Source: CALSMU01 sp965230225
GTDB lineage: Bacteria; Bacteroidota; Bacteroidia; Flavobacteriales_D; Parvicellaceae
DNA length: 64,000 nt
NCBI GenBank assembly: GCA_965230225.1
Contig: CBDDKM010000006.1
Coordinates: 248,001 to 312,000, forward strand
Direction: 5' to 3'
The position numbers and the translations under genes are program-made. Shown piece by piece: positions 1 to 8,346 of this stretch. How positions within the stretch are numbered: position 1 is the first letter of the stretch; each line of letters opens with the position of its first letter. The notes below the pieces were generated by a model. It ran no database searches. It saw nothing but the letters and a program-made list of their open reading frames with translations, and was not told where the DNA came from.

Positions 1-1692
1 TATAGTTTCTTCTCCCCGAACCAGGAACAGTCCGTTGTTGGCTCCGGCAAATTCCAGTTTTTTAGAGGAAGGTGAGTAGGCACAAATAGCAATATCCATC
101 CCATCTTTTACTTCGTCGGTACTTTTTTCAAAGGTTTCCATTACTAATTCTCTGGATTTATCCAGTATTGCTGAAGGATGTACGCAATTGAACTCTCTAA
201 CTGCTCTGTTTAATGTGTTGTGACAAACTACACTTACCATGGCGCCCGGTACACCGTGCCCTGTACAGTCTGCAGCTGCAAAATAAACTTTGTCACCTTT
301 TGGCTCAAACCAATAAAAGTCTCCTGCAACAATGTCTTTCGGTAAATAGAACACAAAGCTGTTGGGTAATATTTGCTCTGTATAGTTCAACGGAGGTAGA
401 ATGGCATTTTGAATTCGTTGTGCATAGGTAATACTATCTGTTACCTCTTTATGGTGAAGCGCCAACTGTTGGTGCTGTACTTTAATTTCTTCTTTTTGGT
501 CCTCCAGTAATTCGTTTTGCTGACTGATCAATTCATTGTCTTTTTTCTTTCTTCTAAGTCCTTTTAATAGTACAAATGCCAGAATTAATAGTAGGCCCAG
601 TCCTCCAAACAAAGCAACTTTAATCAATCGATCTTTTTCAATTTTAGCCTCTTTTTGCTCGTTCTTTCTTTTTTCAACTTCTTTTTCTTTCTCTAGTTGG
701 GTAATTTCCGCCAGTCTTTTTTGATTTTCATACCGAGCTTCCAGCTGGCTGATGTTCTTTAAGGACTCCTCATTAAGAATACTGTCCTTACTGCCTTTAA
801 AGCTAACATGGTGTTCGTATGCCTTTTTGTAATTACCCAATCGGTATTCGGATAGGGCCAACATTTCGTAGGCTGTTGCCTGATACTTTATGGATTCTAA
901 CTCTAATGCAGCTTCTAAACCAAGGTTGGCATATCGGATAACACTGTCGTTTTCGTTTAATCTTAAATAAACGCTGGCCAGATCCAGGGTGGAAAAAGCA
1001 ATTCCCTCCACATCGTTAATGCTGTCTTTAATTCTAATGCATTGTTTAATGTAGTCAATGGCGGTGTCTGGCTGGTTCAATTCCAGGTAAACCAGGCCTA
1101 TATCGTTTAAACAATCCGCTATGCCACTAATGTTGTTGTCTTCTCTTCTGATTTCGAGAGCAACTTCGTGTAAGTGAATGGATTCTTCGTAGTTTTTAAG
1201 GTAATAATGGCTGTTGGCCATATTATTTATGGTGGAGTGAGGTGATTCTCCCATTTCTTTGGAAACGTCAATGGCTTCCTGAAAAAACTCAATGGAAGAT
1301 TCGTATTTCCCCATGTCCTGATAAATCAAACCGAGGTTATTGGCTGCAGCTGCAATGGTTTGGTAATGATCGTGTTCTTTGGCAATATCCAGTGCTTTTC
1401 TGCCTGTTTCTAATGCCTGATCTGCATTACCCTGTAAGTAATAACCCGATGAAATGGTGCGAAGTGCTACCGATTGAGCAATAAAATCGTTGGTTTCGAT
1501 GGCTAGCTTTTCTGCTTCCTTAGCGTATTCCATGGCGGAATCGGGATAGGACCAAACTAATTGTGCACTGATTTCGTTGAGCAATACTACTTTTTCTTCT
1601 TTGTTGGCAGAGCCAAGTAGAACAACAAGGTCATCCTGTGCATGTCCGAAGTAGGATAGTAGAATTAATATGGCAGAGAGGAGTCTTTTCAT
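1..1692 (-). CDS. TPR-repeat membrane protein with C-terminal SpoIIE/PP2C phosphatase domain (partial, 3' end missing)
   Basis: The reverse frame is open from the ATG at 1692 to the window edge, giving 564 codons without a stop. It begins with a signal peptide (MKRLLSAILILLSYFGHAQ), then roughly seven TPR-type helical repeats (about residues 30-320), a coiled stretch, one transmembrane helix near residue 370 followed by RRKKK, another coiled stretch, and a SpoIIE domain. That domain shows GDFYWFEP and the metal-site motif AADCTGHGVPGAM. The family couples TPR sensing in the periplasm to a cytoplasmic PP2C-type serine phosphatase, usually acting on STAS-type anti-anti-sigma partners. The ligand and partner cannot be read from the sequence. 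The last part of the phosphatase domain lies outside the window. Confidence 0.9.
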   Translation of the reverse strand, partial: MKRLLSAILILLSYFGHAQDDLVVLLGSANKEEKVVLLNEISAQLVWSYPDSAMEYAKEAEKLAIETNDFIAQSVALRTISSGYYLQGNADQALETGRKALDIAKEHDHYQTIAAAANNLGLIYQDMGKYESSIEFFQEAIDVSKEMGESPHSTINNMANSHYYLKNYEESIHLHEVALEIRREDNNISGIADCLNDIGLVYLELNQPDTAIDYIKQCIRIKDSINDVEGIAFSTLDLASVYLRLNENDSVIRYANLGLEAALELESIKYQATAYEMLALSEYRLGNYKKAYEHHVSFKGSKDSILNEESLKNISQLEARYENQKRLAEITQLEKEKEVEKRKNEQKEAKIEKDRLIKVALFGGLGLLLILAFVLLKGLRRKKKDNELISQQNELLEDQKEEIKVQHQQLALHHKEVTDSITYAQRIQNAILPPLNYTEQILPNSFVFYLPKDIVAGDFYWFEPKGDKVYFAAADCTGHGVPGAMVSVVCHNTLNRAVREFNCVHPSAILDKSRELVMETFEKSTDEVKDGMDIAICAYSPSSKKLEFAGANNGLFLVRGEETI

Positions 1693-1742
1693 GCAAGGGT
1701 AAAGTTAAGGTCTTTTCCCTTACGTACTTGGTCCATTAATGT

Positions 1743-2612
1743 CTAATTGATTCTTTCCAAAATGTACTCCGCGTCGGTAATGGTTCTTTTCATACCGTTC
1801 CAGGTGTAATTGGAGAGCTTAATGATGTTGTTTTCTTTTTCGAATATGTAAACCTCGGTTTCCGGGTGTTCAAGGTTGTTGTGGTTATAGATCATTATGT
1901 TGTCATATACAGAAGGAGGGCCACAATACACATCTGTGCTTAGATCAATCTTTTTCCCATTTAGTTGGTCGTATCCGGTTATTAATCCATTGTTATGAAT
2001 TCTGAAATAGTTAGAAAGGATTTTTCCGTTTTTATCTTTGAGTTTGTATTTCCCAACTAGCGTAATCTTTCTAACATAGTAATCTCTGGGGTTAGGGTGC
2101 AGGTAGTTCTCTTCAAAGAACGAAGCTATTTTAGTGTAACGGATGGTTTTTAGATCCTTACCGGGTAGTTTCCAGGTAAGTGTTAGTTGATTCTCTGAGA
2201 TTTTGACCCAGGTATTGGCTTTGTCTGCAAAGAAAATAAAGGGAGAAGGTATGGGGTAGTAACCAGCAGAGTCCTTTTGGTTGAGATCTATTTTGATGTT
2301 TCCTTGCTCATAAATCGTATCCTTTCCCTGTATGGTGTAATCGGCAACTTCCGGATGAAATAGGTGGGAATGTAATTCACCATATCCCACGCTCCAGGTA
2401 TTCTCTTTTATTTCTGTTGGGTTAAATCGAAACCCAACAGGTACAGTGCCATCAAACGATTTTTTGGAGCTAATCATACTGTGAGTAGTATCGAAAGATT
2501 GCTTAAAGTCGGTAGCAATCCAGATGCCGCTTAAATCTTTCACTCTTTGCTGTAAGGTAGTCTGTCCAAAGCAAAGTTGACTAATTAATATAAAGATTAA
2601 AGTAATTCTCAT
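1743..2612 (-). CDS. Secreted protein of unknown function
   Basis: I chose the ATG at 2612 rather than the upstream one at 2663 because it begins a clean signal peptide (MRITLIFILISQLCFGQ). The mature part (about 270 residues) is beta-rich with many aromatic residues and no motif that I recognise. It has no lipobox and no sorting domain, so it is probably periplasmic. It lies 50 bases upstream of the TPR-SpoIIE gene in the same direction and could be cotranscribed with it. Function unknown. Confidence 0.7.
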   Translation of the reverse strand: MRITLIFILISQLCFGQTTLQQRVKDLSGIWIATDFKQSFDTTHSMISSKKSFDGTVPVGFRFNPTEIKENTWSVGYGELHSHLFHPEVADYTIQGKDTIYEQGNIKIDLNQKDSAGYYPIPSPFIFFADKANTWVKISENQLTLTWKLPGKDLKTIRYTKIASFFEENYLHPNPRDYYVRKITLVGKYKLKDKNGKILSNYFRIHNNGLITGYDQLNGKKIDLSTDVYCGPPSVYDNIMIYNHNNLEHPETEVYIFEKENNIIKLSNYTWNGMKRTITDAEYILERIN

Positions 2613-2753
2613 TCTTACTGGAAATTGGTGTTGAGTTAACTCATAATCCATAAAAAGGTACAAAAGATTTGATCAGTAAGATGATACTAAATGGATGTAG
2701 ATGAAAATGATTTAACAGGGTGTTTTGTAATTTGTTAATTATCAAACAACTAC

Positions 2754-2784
2754 TTGTAGATTTGAATTGAAATATATACTTTTG
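2754..2784 (+). promoter_or_regulatory. Bacteroidota-type promoter for the TetR gene
   Basis: TTG at 2754-2756 is followed after 20 bases by TACTTTTG at 2777-2784, a full match to TAnnTTTG. It lies about 30 bases upstream of the ATG at 2815, so it would give a short leader. Confidence 0.5.
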
Positions 2785-2814
2785 AACAAAAAGGTAAAAA
2801 GTTCAAATTTTATC

Positions 2815-3387
2815 ATGAGTAAGAACAAGTCAATTATATTATCTAAATCAAAAGAGTTGTTTGAGCAGTTTGGATACCAGAAAACCACTTTAACTGATAT
2901 AGCCAAATCGGTAGGGAAGGTGAAAACTGCTGTGTACTACTATTTCAGCGGTAAAGAAGAGATATTTGCCAATTTGGTAAAAGCCGAGGCGGAAACCTTC
3001 TTAAGTAAGCTTATGTCCACAGTGTTGGAGGAGTCTGACTCTTTGAAACAGATTGAAAGATATATTGAGACCAGGGTTGTGCTCATGGAAAAGATTTCTA
3101 CCAGGTATAGCTTTTTAAAGCAAGAGTTTTTTGAATTGATGCCTTTGGTTGAAGCAAACAGAAAGTCTTGCGATGAAGAAGAAGTGAAGTTTGTTCAAAA
3201 GATCATTGAAGAGGGAATTAAGGAAGGAAGATTTAACATTGAGTCGGCAGAATTTGGAGCAAAAATGCTGGTTAACACCTTAAAAGGGTTAGAAGTACAA
3301 ATGTATGTTACTGATCAAATTGTTGTTCTAGACGGAAATCTGGAGAAGTTTAGAGATTTCCTGTTGTACGGCTTAAAACCCACATAG
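2815..3387 (+). CDS. TetR-family transcriptional regulator
   Basis: The ATG at 2815 (MSKNKSIILSKSKELFEQFG) is preferred over a TTG at 2767, which falls within the promoter. The first 60 residues form a typical TetR helix-turn-helix (TTLTDIAKSVGKVKTAVYYY, then FSGKEEIF). The remainder is an all-helical ligand-binding and dimerisation domain, total about 190 residues, the usual family size. The next gene, a secreted hydrolase, begins 34 bases downstream on the same strand, so the two are probably cotranscribed and the regulator may sense a substrate or product of that enzyme. The effector is not inferable. Confidence 0.88.
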   Translation: MSKNKSIILSKSKELFEQFGYQKTTLTDIAKSVGKVKTAVYYYFSGKEEIFANLVKAEAETFLSKLMSTVLEESDSLKQIERYIETRVVLMEKISTRYSFLKQEFFELMPLVEANRKSCDEEEVKFVQKIIEEGIKEGRFNIESAEFGAKMLVNTLKGLEVQMYVTDQIVVLDGNLEKFRDFLLYGLKPT

Positions 3388-3420
3388 AAAAGCACTAGAA
3401 ATAACCATATAAACTAAAAC

Positions 3421-4803
3421 ATGAAAACCACCACATTCATTACAACAGCGTTGCTGTTGCTGTCATCCTATGGCCTTTTTGGTCAGTATCAAATTGGGCA
3501 TACCACCATTAATTTTCAGGACCCTGACAGAGGAAACAGAACCATTGAAACAGAAATTTATTACCCTGCTAATACTGCTGGCACCGATGAAACCCCGGTA
3601 GCAGGACAGTTTCCTGTACTGGTATTTGGCCATGGATTTGTGATGGCCTGGAGTGCGTACCAGAACATTTGGGAAGAACTGGTGCCACAAGGATACATTA
3701 TGGCTTTCCCTCGAACGGAGGGAAGTATGTTATCAACTAATCATCAAGAATTTGGGTGGGACCTACAATTCCTTGTGGGTGCCATGCAATCAGAAGGGAA
3801 CAACTCTAGTTCAATTATATATGGAGCTGTAGCTCCTGAGACCGCCTTAATGGGGCATTCTATGGGAGGAGGAGCAGCGTTTTTAGCTGCAGACTCTCTT
3901 TCGGTTAACGGGAATCAATATCTTAAAACATTGGTTGGGCTAGCTCCGGCAGAATCCACCACGAATGGAGTTTCTTCCATTCATTCTGCCGGAAGCATTG
4001 CCACTCCGACTCTAATTTTTTCCGGTAGCCAGGATGGGGTAACTCCTCCTGTAGATCATCATATTCCTATGTATGATTCATTGTTAGCTGCTTGTAAAAC
4101 CTTTATTAACATTGTAGGAGGGGGGCATTGCTACTTTGCTAATTCCAACTTTAACTGTGATTTTGGAGAAACTACTTCTTCCACTGGAATAAGTATTTCC
4201 AGGGCAGAACAACACGATGTAACTTTTGATTTTTTAAACCTTTGGCTGGATTACACGCTAAAGGGGAATTGTTCCGCAATTACTGTATTTAATGATTCAT
4301 TGTCAGTATCATCAAGAGTTACCTATAACCAAAACTGTACAATTAACACTATAGATAATGGGGTGACACAAAATGGTAATACATTAACCGCAGATCAGGC
4401 TGGAGCAACCTATCAATGGGTAGATTGTGATAATGGGTTCAATGCAATTACCGGTGCCACGAACCAAGCTTATACCAGTGCTGCTGGAGGTAATTTTGCA
4501 GTTCAAGTAACAGATAATGGATGTACTGTACAATCCTCTTGTTATTCGATAGTTCCAGCTGGTATTGTAGAAAATCAAATGCAATTAGAGATCTATCCTA
4601 ATCCTACTTCCGGGCAAATTCAGGTAAATTCTTCTTTTGAAGGAACACTCGAAATCATTGATTTAAATGGGAAACTCATAGGGCAATATCCAATTAATAA
4701 AGGCAATAATAGCATCACATTAGAAGCTTCTCCCGGTGTATATTTACGGAGAGTTCGTTCCCCAAATCAAAGCAACACATTTGGGAAGCTTGTAGTCAAG
4801 TAG
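3421..4803 (+). CDS. T9SS-exported alpha/beta hydrolase, cutinase/polyesterase- or chlorophyllase-like
   Basis: A signal peptide (residues 1-21) is followed by an alpha/beta-hydrolase domain (about 30-280). It has an oxyanion-loop motif FGHGF (69-73) and a nucleophile elbow GHSMGGG with Ser147. Asp205 (SGSQDGVTPP) and His236 (GGGHC) are the likely other triad members. C237 and C246 could form a disulfide. GHSMGG is the elbow seen in cutinase-type polyester hydrolases, and several Bacteroidota enzymes of that kind carry T9SS tails. An Ig-like linker (about 300-380) precedes a type A sorting domain (IYPNPTSGQ near 390, GVYLRRV, and terminal KLVVK), so it should be released or attached at the cell surface. 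Substrate is unproven: polyester, lipid or platelet-activating-factor-like esters are possible. Confidence 0.85.
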   Translation: MKTTTFITTALLLLSSYGLFGQYQIGHTTINFQDPDRGNRTIETEIYYPANTAGTDETPVAGQFPVLVFGHGFVMAWSAYQNIWEELVPQGYIMAFPRTEGSMLSTNHQEFGWDLQFLVGAMQSEGNNSSSIIYGAVAPETALMGHSMGGGAAFLAADSLSVNGNQYLKTLVGLAPAESTTNGVSSIHSAGSIATPTLIFSGSQDGVTPPVDHHIPMYDSLLAACKTFINIVGGGHCYFANSNFNCDFGETTSSTGISISRAEQHDVTFDFLNLWLDYTLKGNCSAITVFNDSLSVSSRVTYNQNCTINTIDNGVTQNGNTLTADQAGATYQWVDCDNGFNAITGATNQAYTSAAGGNFAVQVTDNGCTVQSSCYSIVPAGIVENQMQLEIYPNPTSGQIQVNSSFEGTLEIIDLNGKLIGQYPINKGNNSITLEASPGVYLRRVRSPNQSNTFGKLVVK

Positions 4804-4829
4804 TGTAGTAGTGTAAACTTGAAGACTGC

Positions 4830-4863
4830 AAAGGCTCGGTATATTCTGTACCGAGCCTTTTTT
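4830..4863 (+). terminator. Rho-independent terminator after the secreted hydrolase
   Basis: AAAGGCTCGGTA pairs with TACCGAGCCTTT around a 6-8 base loop and runs into a T-tract. Confidence 0.85.
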
Positions 4864-4867
4864 ATGC

Positions 4868-4875
4868 TACTTTTG
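4868..4875 (+). promoter_or_regulatory. -7 element (TACTTTTG) of the SGNH gene
   Basis: TACTTTTG is a perfect TAnnTTTG match directly after the terminator. A transcript starting 5-7 bases later would begin almost at the ATG (4887), which suggests a nearly leaderless mRNA. No clear TTG lies at -33. Confidence 0.45.
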
Positions 4876-4886
4876 GCAGAGTGCCA

Positions 4887-6212
4887 ATGTCTAGAAAAAT
4901 AGTCAAAAGATTAAAGCTGGTGCTCTACAATATAGTAGTAGTGTTTCTCCTGCTATGTGGAATAGAATGGTATTTCAATTATAAACTTAATAACCCCGAA
5001 TCTATTCCCACCTGGTTGTATCGTCCTATACGATCTTATTATCACGCTATGGATTGTAACATGATACAAATGGACCCCAATTGTGCTCACTATAGTACAG
5101 AGTTGTTTTATGAGTTGAATCCGGGAGAGTTTGTATTCAGTAATCGGGAATTCAGCAATCGGTTTAAGGTGAATAGCAAAGGGTTTAGAGATGATGAAGT
5201 TTCTTTGGATTACCCTCAGATTGTGGTGTTAGGAGATTCTTATGCCATGGGATGGGGGGTGGAACAAGAGGAGACGTTTGCACAGATCATTGAAAAGGAG
5301 TTGGGGCAGACAGTACTTAATACAGGTGTTTCCTCTTACGGAACGGCTAGAGAAGTAGCGTCACTTGAGAAAGTTAATACAGACAGCTTAAAACTGCTCA
5401 TTGTTCAGTATTGCCCCAACGATTTACTGGAGAACAGAGAATTTGTTCTCAACGGTGATTCATTGATTGTTTCGTCTGAGAAATTATACAATCATTCTGT
5501 AAAACTACAACAAGAAAGAACGGGGTATTACTGGTTCAAACATTTGGTGCATTTACCTTCTCATTTTAGAGGGCATTCGCCTGGAAAAAAAGTAGAAACT
5601 GACAGGACTAAAAAGCTGGACGAGATTCCCGAGGTGGATGCTTTTTTGCAAGTGTTGAACAGTTCAAAAAAGATTCCTCTGGATACAAAGATTATTGTGT
5701 TTATGTTGGAAGCTGAGCATTCAACTGATACTTTTGTTAAGGGGGTACAAGAAAAACTAAATCAAAACTTTACCTCTTCTTTGAGTGATCGAATTAGTAC
5801 AGTTGATTTGACTGGGAAGATAGGAAAGGAGCAGCGTTATATTTTGGATCCTCATCTAAACTCTAAAGGGCATCAGGTAGTGGCACAGGCCATACTAGAA
5901 CATATCCCTTCTATTGATTATTCAAATACCCCTAAATTGTGGTATTACGATAGTGGAGATACGATGGTTTATGCCGAATATCAAAACGGAGTTAAACATG
6001 GAGTTTTTAAAGCTTATTGGGAAGGGAGCAACGTATCCAGGGTAACTCACTTTATTAAGGGGAGTAAAGAGGGGAAAGAAGTAGATTACTATCAAAATGG
6101 AAGCCCTTCTTTCATTCGTAATTATACCGCTAACCAACTGGTTGGATGGTCGTGGGAGTTGAATGAAGAAGGGCAAAAAGTGGATAGTTTATACCATGGA
6201 GCTCCTCAGTAG
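4887..6212 (+). CDS. Membrane-anchored SGNH hydrolase with C-terminal MORN/YwqK-like repeats
   Basis: The ATG at 4887 is preferred over the GTG at 4881. Residues 11-32 form an N-terminal membrane anchor. The SGNH blocks are complete: GDSY with Ser118, NTG at 145-147, PND with Asn178, and DPHLNSKGH with Asp321 and His323. A tail from about residue 345 contains MORN_2/YwqK-type repeats (YQNGVKHGVFKAYW, KGSKEGKEVDYY). The family includes lipases, esterases and the O-acetyltransferase/esterase partners of polysaccharide export. A paralogue lies at 8347-9603, next to a GT-C-like membrane protein, which favours a role in modifying an envelope glycan. The fusion to MORN-like repeats is unusual. The substrate is unknown. 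Confidence 0.8.
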   Translation: MSRKIVKRLKLVLYNIVVVFLLLCGIEWYFNYKLNNPESIPTWLYRPIRSYYHAMDCNMIQMDPNCAHYSTELFYELNPGEFVFSNREFSNRFKVNSKGFRDDEVSLDYPQIVVLGDSYAMGWGVEQEETFAQIIEKELGQTVLNTGVSSYGTAREVASLEKVNTDSLKLLIVQYCPNDLLENREFVLNGDSLIVSSEKLYNHSVKLQQERTGYYWFKHLVHLPSHFRGHSPGKKVETDRTKKLDEIPEVDAFLQVLNSSKKIPLDTKIIVFMLEAEHSTDTFVKGVQEKLNQNFTSSLSDRISTVDLTGKIGKEQRYILDPHLNSKGHQVVAQAILEHIPSIDYSNTPKLWYYDSGDTMVYAEYQNGVKHGVFKAYWEGSNVSRVTHFIKGSKEGKEVDYYQNGSPSFIRNYTANQLVGWSWELNEEGQKVDSLYHGAPQ

Positions 6213-6800
6213 TTAAGGAGTGGCCATGTTGTAATATTCAATTTCCTCTTCAGTCATCCAGTGTATGTCATTTGCTTTTGCTGCTCTAATGGTATAAAAA
6301 TAAAACTCGCGTGCTGCTTGTTCAGTCATTCCTATGGATTTGTAATAGTTAATGTAAAGGTCATGTTCTGGCGAATTTTCTGGTAGTTGATCGGCTTCCT
6401 GTCCATTTCCTGCCCACGAGTGCACACCAAGTTTAGCTCCTTTGGTAATGGTTCTTATTTCTCCTGCCAGAAACAAATCCACAGCGCCCGAAGCAATTTC
6501 AGAATCACTGTTTAATTGCATGTTAATGCCCAGGTCGTGGACTTTTTTTGCCAGTTTTAGGTTTACTTCATCGTTTCTTGATCCAGGGCAGTTTTCCATT
6601 ACTATTAACTCAATATTAGGGTGTTTTTCAATGAGGTTGTCGAAGTGTTTCAAGGTTCTTCCTCCAATGGTGCCATTCATTACCACAGTTGTTTCGTTTT
6701 TAACATGAAAGATTCCATATTTGGTAAGGAATCCCGTTTTCTTGCAGCTACAAGTTGCCACCAGCAACACTATAGCCAATGCTAAGCTTAATTTTCTCAT
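6213..6800 (-). CDS. ClpP/crotonase-fold periplasmic lipoprotein (COG3904-like)
   Basis: A lipoprotein signal (residues 1-19, cysteines at 17 and 19 followed by KK) is followed by a compact ClpP-like fold. The pattern ELIVMENCPGS, then EIASGAVDLFLAG with Ser104, then GAKLGVHSW with His127, matches the family of predicted periplasmic ClpP-like serine hydrolases. The Ser sits where these proteins normally have CASAC. The gene ends exactly where the convergent SGNH gene ends (6212/6213). It may cleave peptides in the envelope, but activity is inferred from fold only. Confidence 0.65.
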   Translation of the reverse strand: MRKLSLALAIVLLVATCSCKKTGFLTKYGIFHVKNETTVVMNGTIGGRTLKHFDNLIEKHPNIELIVMENCPGSRNDEVNLKLAKKVHDLGINMQLNSDSEIASGAVDLFLAGEIRTITKGAKLGVHSWAGNGQEADQLPENSPEHDLYINYYKSIGMTEQAAREFYFYTIRAAKANDIHWMTEEEIEYYNMATP

Positions 6801-6984
6801 AATATGTTATTTAGTTAAGCTATGGCATACAGGAGAATCCTGCAAGAAGAGGTGAAACTGTCGAATCTTCCATAGCTTTTAAACAGCTTCACCAATTGGA
6901 ACTTCATCTAATACAAATTAACAGTTAAAAATCGAAAATATTGTGAGGGTGATATAATTTAAAGAAACCTTACTTTAGCGAAGA

Positions 6985-7950
6985 ATGAGTAACGAACTTG
7001 AAAATCGCATTAAATCTTTAACCGGAGCCTCGAAAGTTAGAATTCTTGAAATAATTCAGGAATTGTGGAGTGGATATGGCCAAATTGTAAGAGTAGAGTT
7101 GGAGGGAGTAGAGTATCACAGAGCAATTGTAAAGAATATCGTTCCACCGGTAGAAAGTAATCATCCAAGAGGGTGGAATACGAATATTTCCCATCAACGC
7201 AAGCTTAGATCCTATCAGGTGGAAATGGAGTGGTATCGTTGGTTTGCAAGTAGGTGTGATGAAAACAGCAGAGTTCCTCAACTGTACCATATCCATTCTA
7301 GCGGAACAGATCAATTGATCATTCTAGAGGATTTAGATGTGGCTGGATACCCTGCCCGTAAATCGTGGCTATCGATTACGGAGGTAAAAAGCTGCTTGAG
7401 TTGGCTAGCTTGTTTTCATGCGGAGTTCATGGGAGAGAGCACAGGTAAACTTTGGGAGGAAGGTTGTTACTGGCATCTGGATACAAGACCCGATGAGTGG
7501 AAACAAATGGAGAGTGGAGAATTGAAGAGTGCTGCGAAGCAATTGGATAATCAGCTAAAGAGAGCCAAGTACAAAACCCTGGTACACGGTGATGCTAAGG
7601 TGGCTAACTTTTGTTTTTCTGAGAATGGAGAATCAGTAGCTGCTGTGGATTTTCAGTATATTGGTCAGGGTTGTGGGATGAAAGATGTAGGGTATCTAAT
7701 GGGGAGTTGCCTCAGTGAGTCTGAATGCGAAGAATATGAAGAGGAATTGTTAGAGCATTATTTTACGGAGTTACGCAAGGCTTTGGCAAGTAACTGGGAC
7801 GCAGATAAAATAGAAGAAGAGTGGAGAAGTTTATATTCGATTGCCTGGGCGGATTTTACAAGGTTTTTGTTAGGTTGGATGCCTGGGCATCATAAAATCA
7901 ACGGATACAGTCTTAAAATGGTTAATAAAGCTTTAAAACAATTGGGGTAA
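6985..7950 (+). CDS. Aminoglycoside/choline kinase-like phosphotransferase
   Basis: This 321-residue protein has the protein-kinase-like fold of the APH/ChoK/EcKinase group. It carries the catalytic loop HGDAKVANF at 191-199 (Asp193, Asn198) and the Mg-binding DFQ at 212-214. The region ILEDLDVAG near 112 fits the hinge after the N-lobe. It would phosphorylate a small alcohol or amino-sugar, or act in glycan or lipid metabolism. It opens a tight run of four plus-strand genes (the next starts one base after its stop). There is no sign that it is a resistance gene. Confidence 0.8.
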   Translation: MSNELENRIKSLTGASKVRILEIIQELWSGYGQIVRVELEGVEYHRAIVKNIVPPVESNHPRGWNTNISHQRKLRSYQVEMEWYRWFASRCDENSRVPQLYHIHSSGTDQLIILEDLDVAGYPARKSWLSITEVKSCLSWLACFHAEFMGESTGKLWEEGCYWHLDTRPDEWKQMESGELKSAAKQLDNQLKRAKYKTLVHGDAKVANFCFSENGESVAAVDFQYIGQGCGMKDVGYLMGSCLSESECEEYEEELLEHYFTELRKALASNWDADKIEEEWRSLYSIAWADFTRFLLGWMPGHHKINGYSLKMVNKALKQLG

Positions 7951-8334
7951 ATGAATTGTCCTTGTGGAAGAAATAAAAAGTACGAAGATTGCTGTGCTCT
8001 GCCACACAAAGATCTTATTTATGCCTCCAGGGCCGAAGATTTAATGCGGTCCAGGTATACAGCATTTACCAAAGGAATGGGAGATTATTTGATGATAAGT
8101 CATCATAGTAGCACGCGACCAGTTTATGAAAAGGATGCTATTGAAAAATGGGCCAGATCAGTAAAGTGGATGAAGCTTGAAGTGCTAAATGCTGAACTTG
8201 GCGGTGAAAATGACGATACAGGAACTGTAGAGTTTAAAGCACATTTCAAAGAACGTGGTAGAAGAAGAGTCATTCACGAAAAGTCCAGGTTTGTTAGAGA
8301 GAACGGTGTTTGGACTTATTTGGATGCCATTTAA
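7951..8334 (+). CDS. YchJ-family zinc-binding protein (UPF0225)
   Basis: The protein starts with a SEC-C-like zinc knuckle (C3, C5, C14, C15 in MNCPCGRNKKYEDCC). It continues with the YchJ signature (LMRSRYTAFTKGMGDYLM near 31-48) and an NTF2-like beta domain ending in FVRENGVWTYLD. At 127 residues it has the typical length. YchJ proteins are widespread and their function is not settled. The ATG abuts the TAA of the kinase gene, so it is probably translated by coupling. Confidence 0.9.
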   Translation: MNCPCGRNKKYEDCCALPHKDLIYASRAEDLMRSRYTAFTKGMGDYLMISHHSSTRPVYEKDAIEKWARSVKWMKLEVLNAELGGENDDTGTVEFKAHFKERGRRRVIHEKSRFVRENGVWTYLDAI

Positions 8335-8346
8335 GTTAGGGGCTGG

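Noticed and set aside
213..1484. Plus-strand open frames over the left edge
   Set aside because: They are shadows of the minus-strand TPR-SpoIIE gene, whose reverse frame is open for 564 codons with clear domains.
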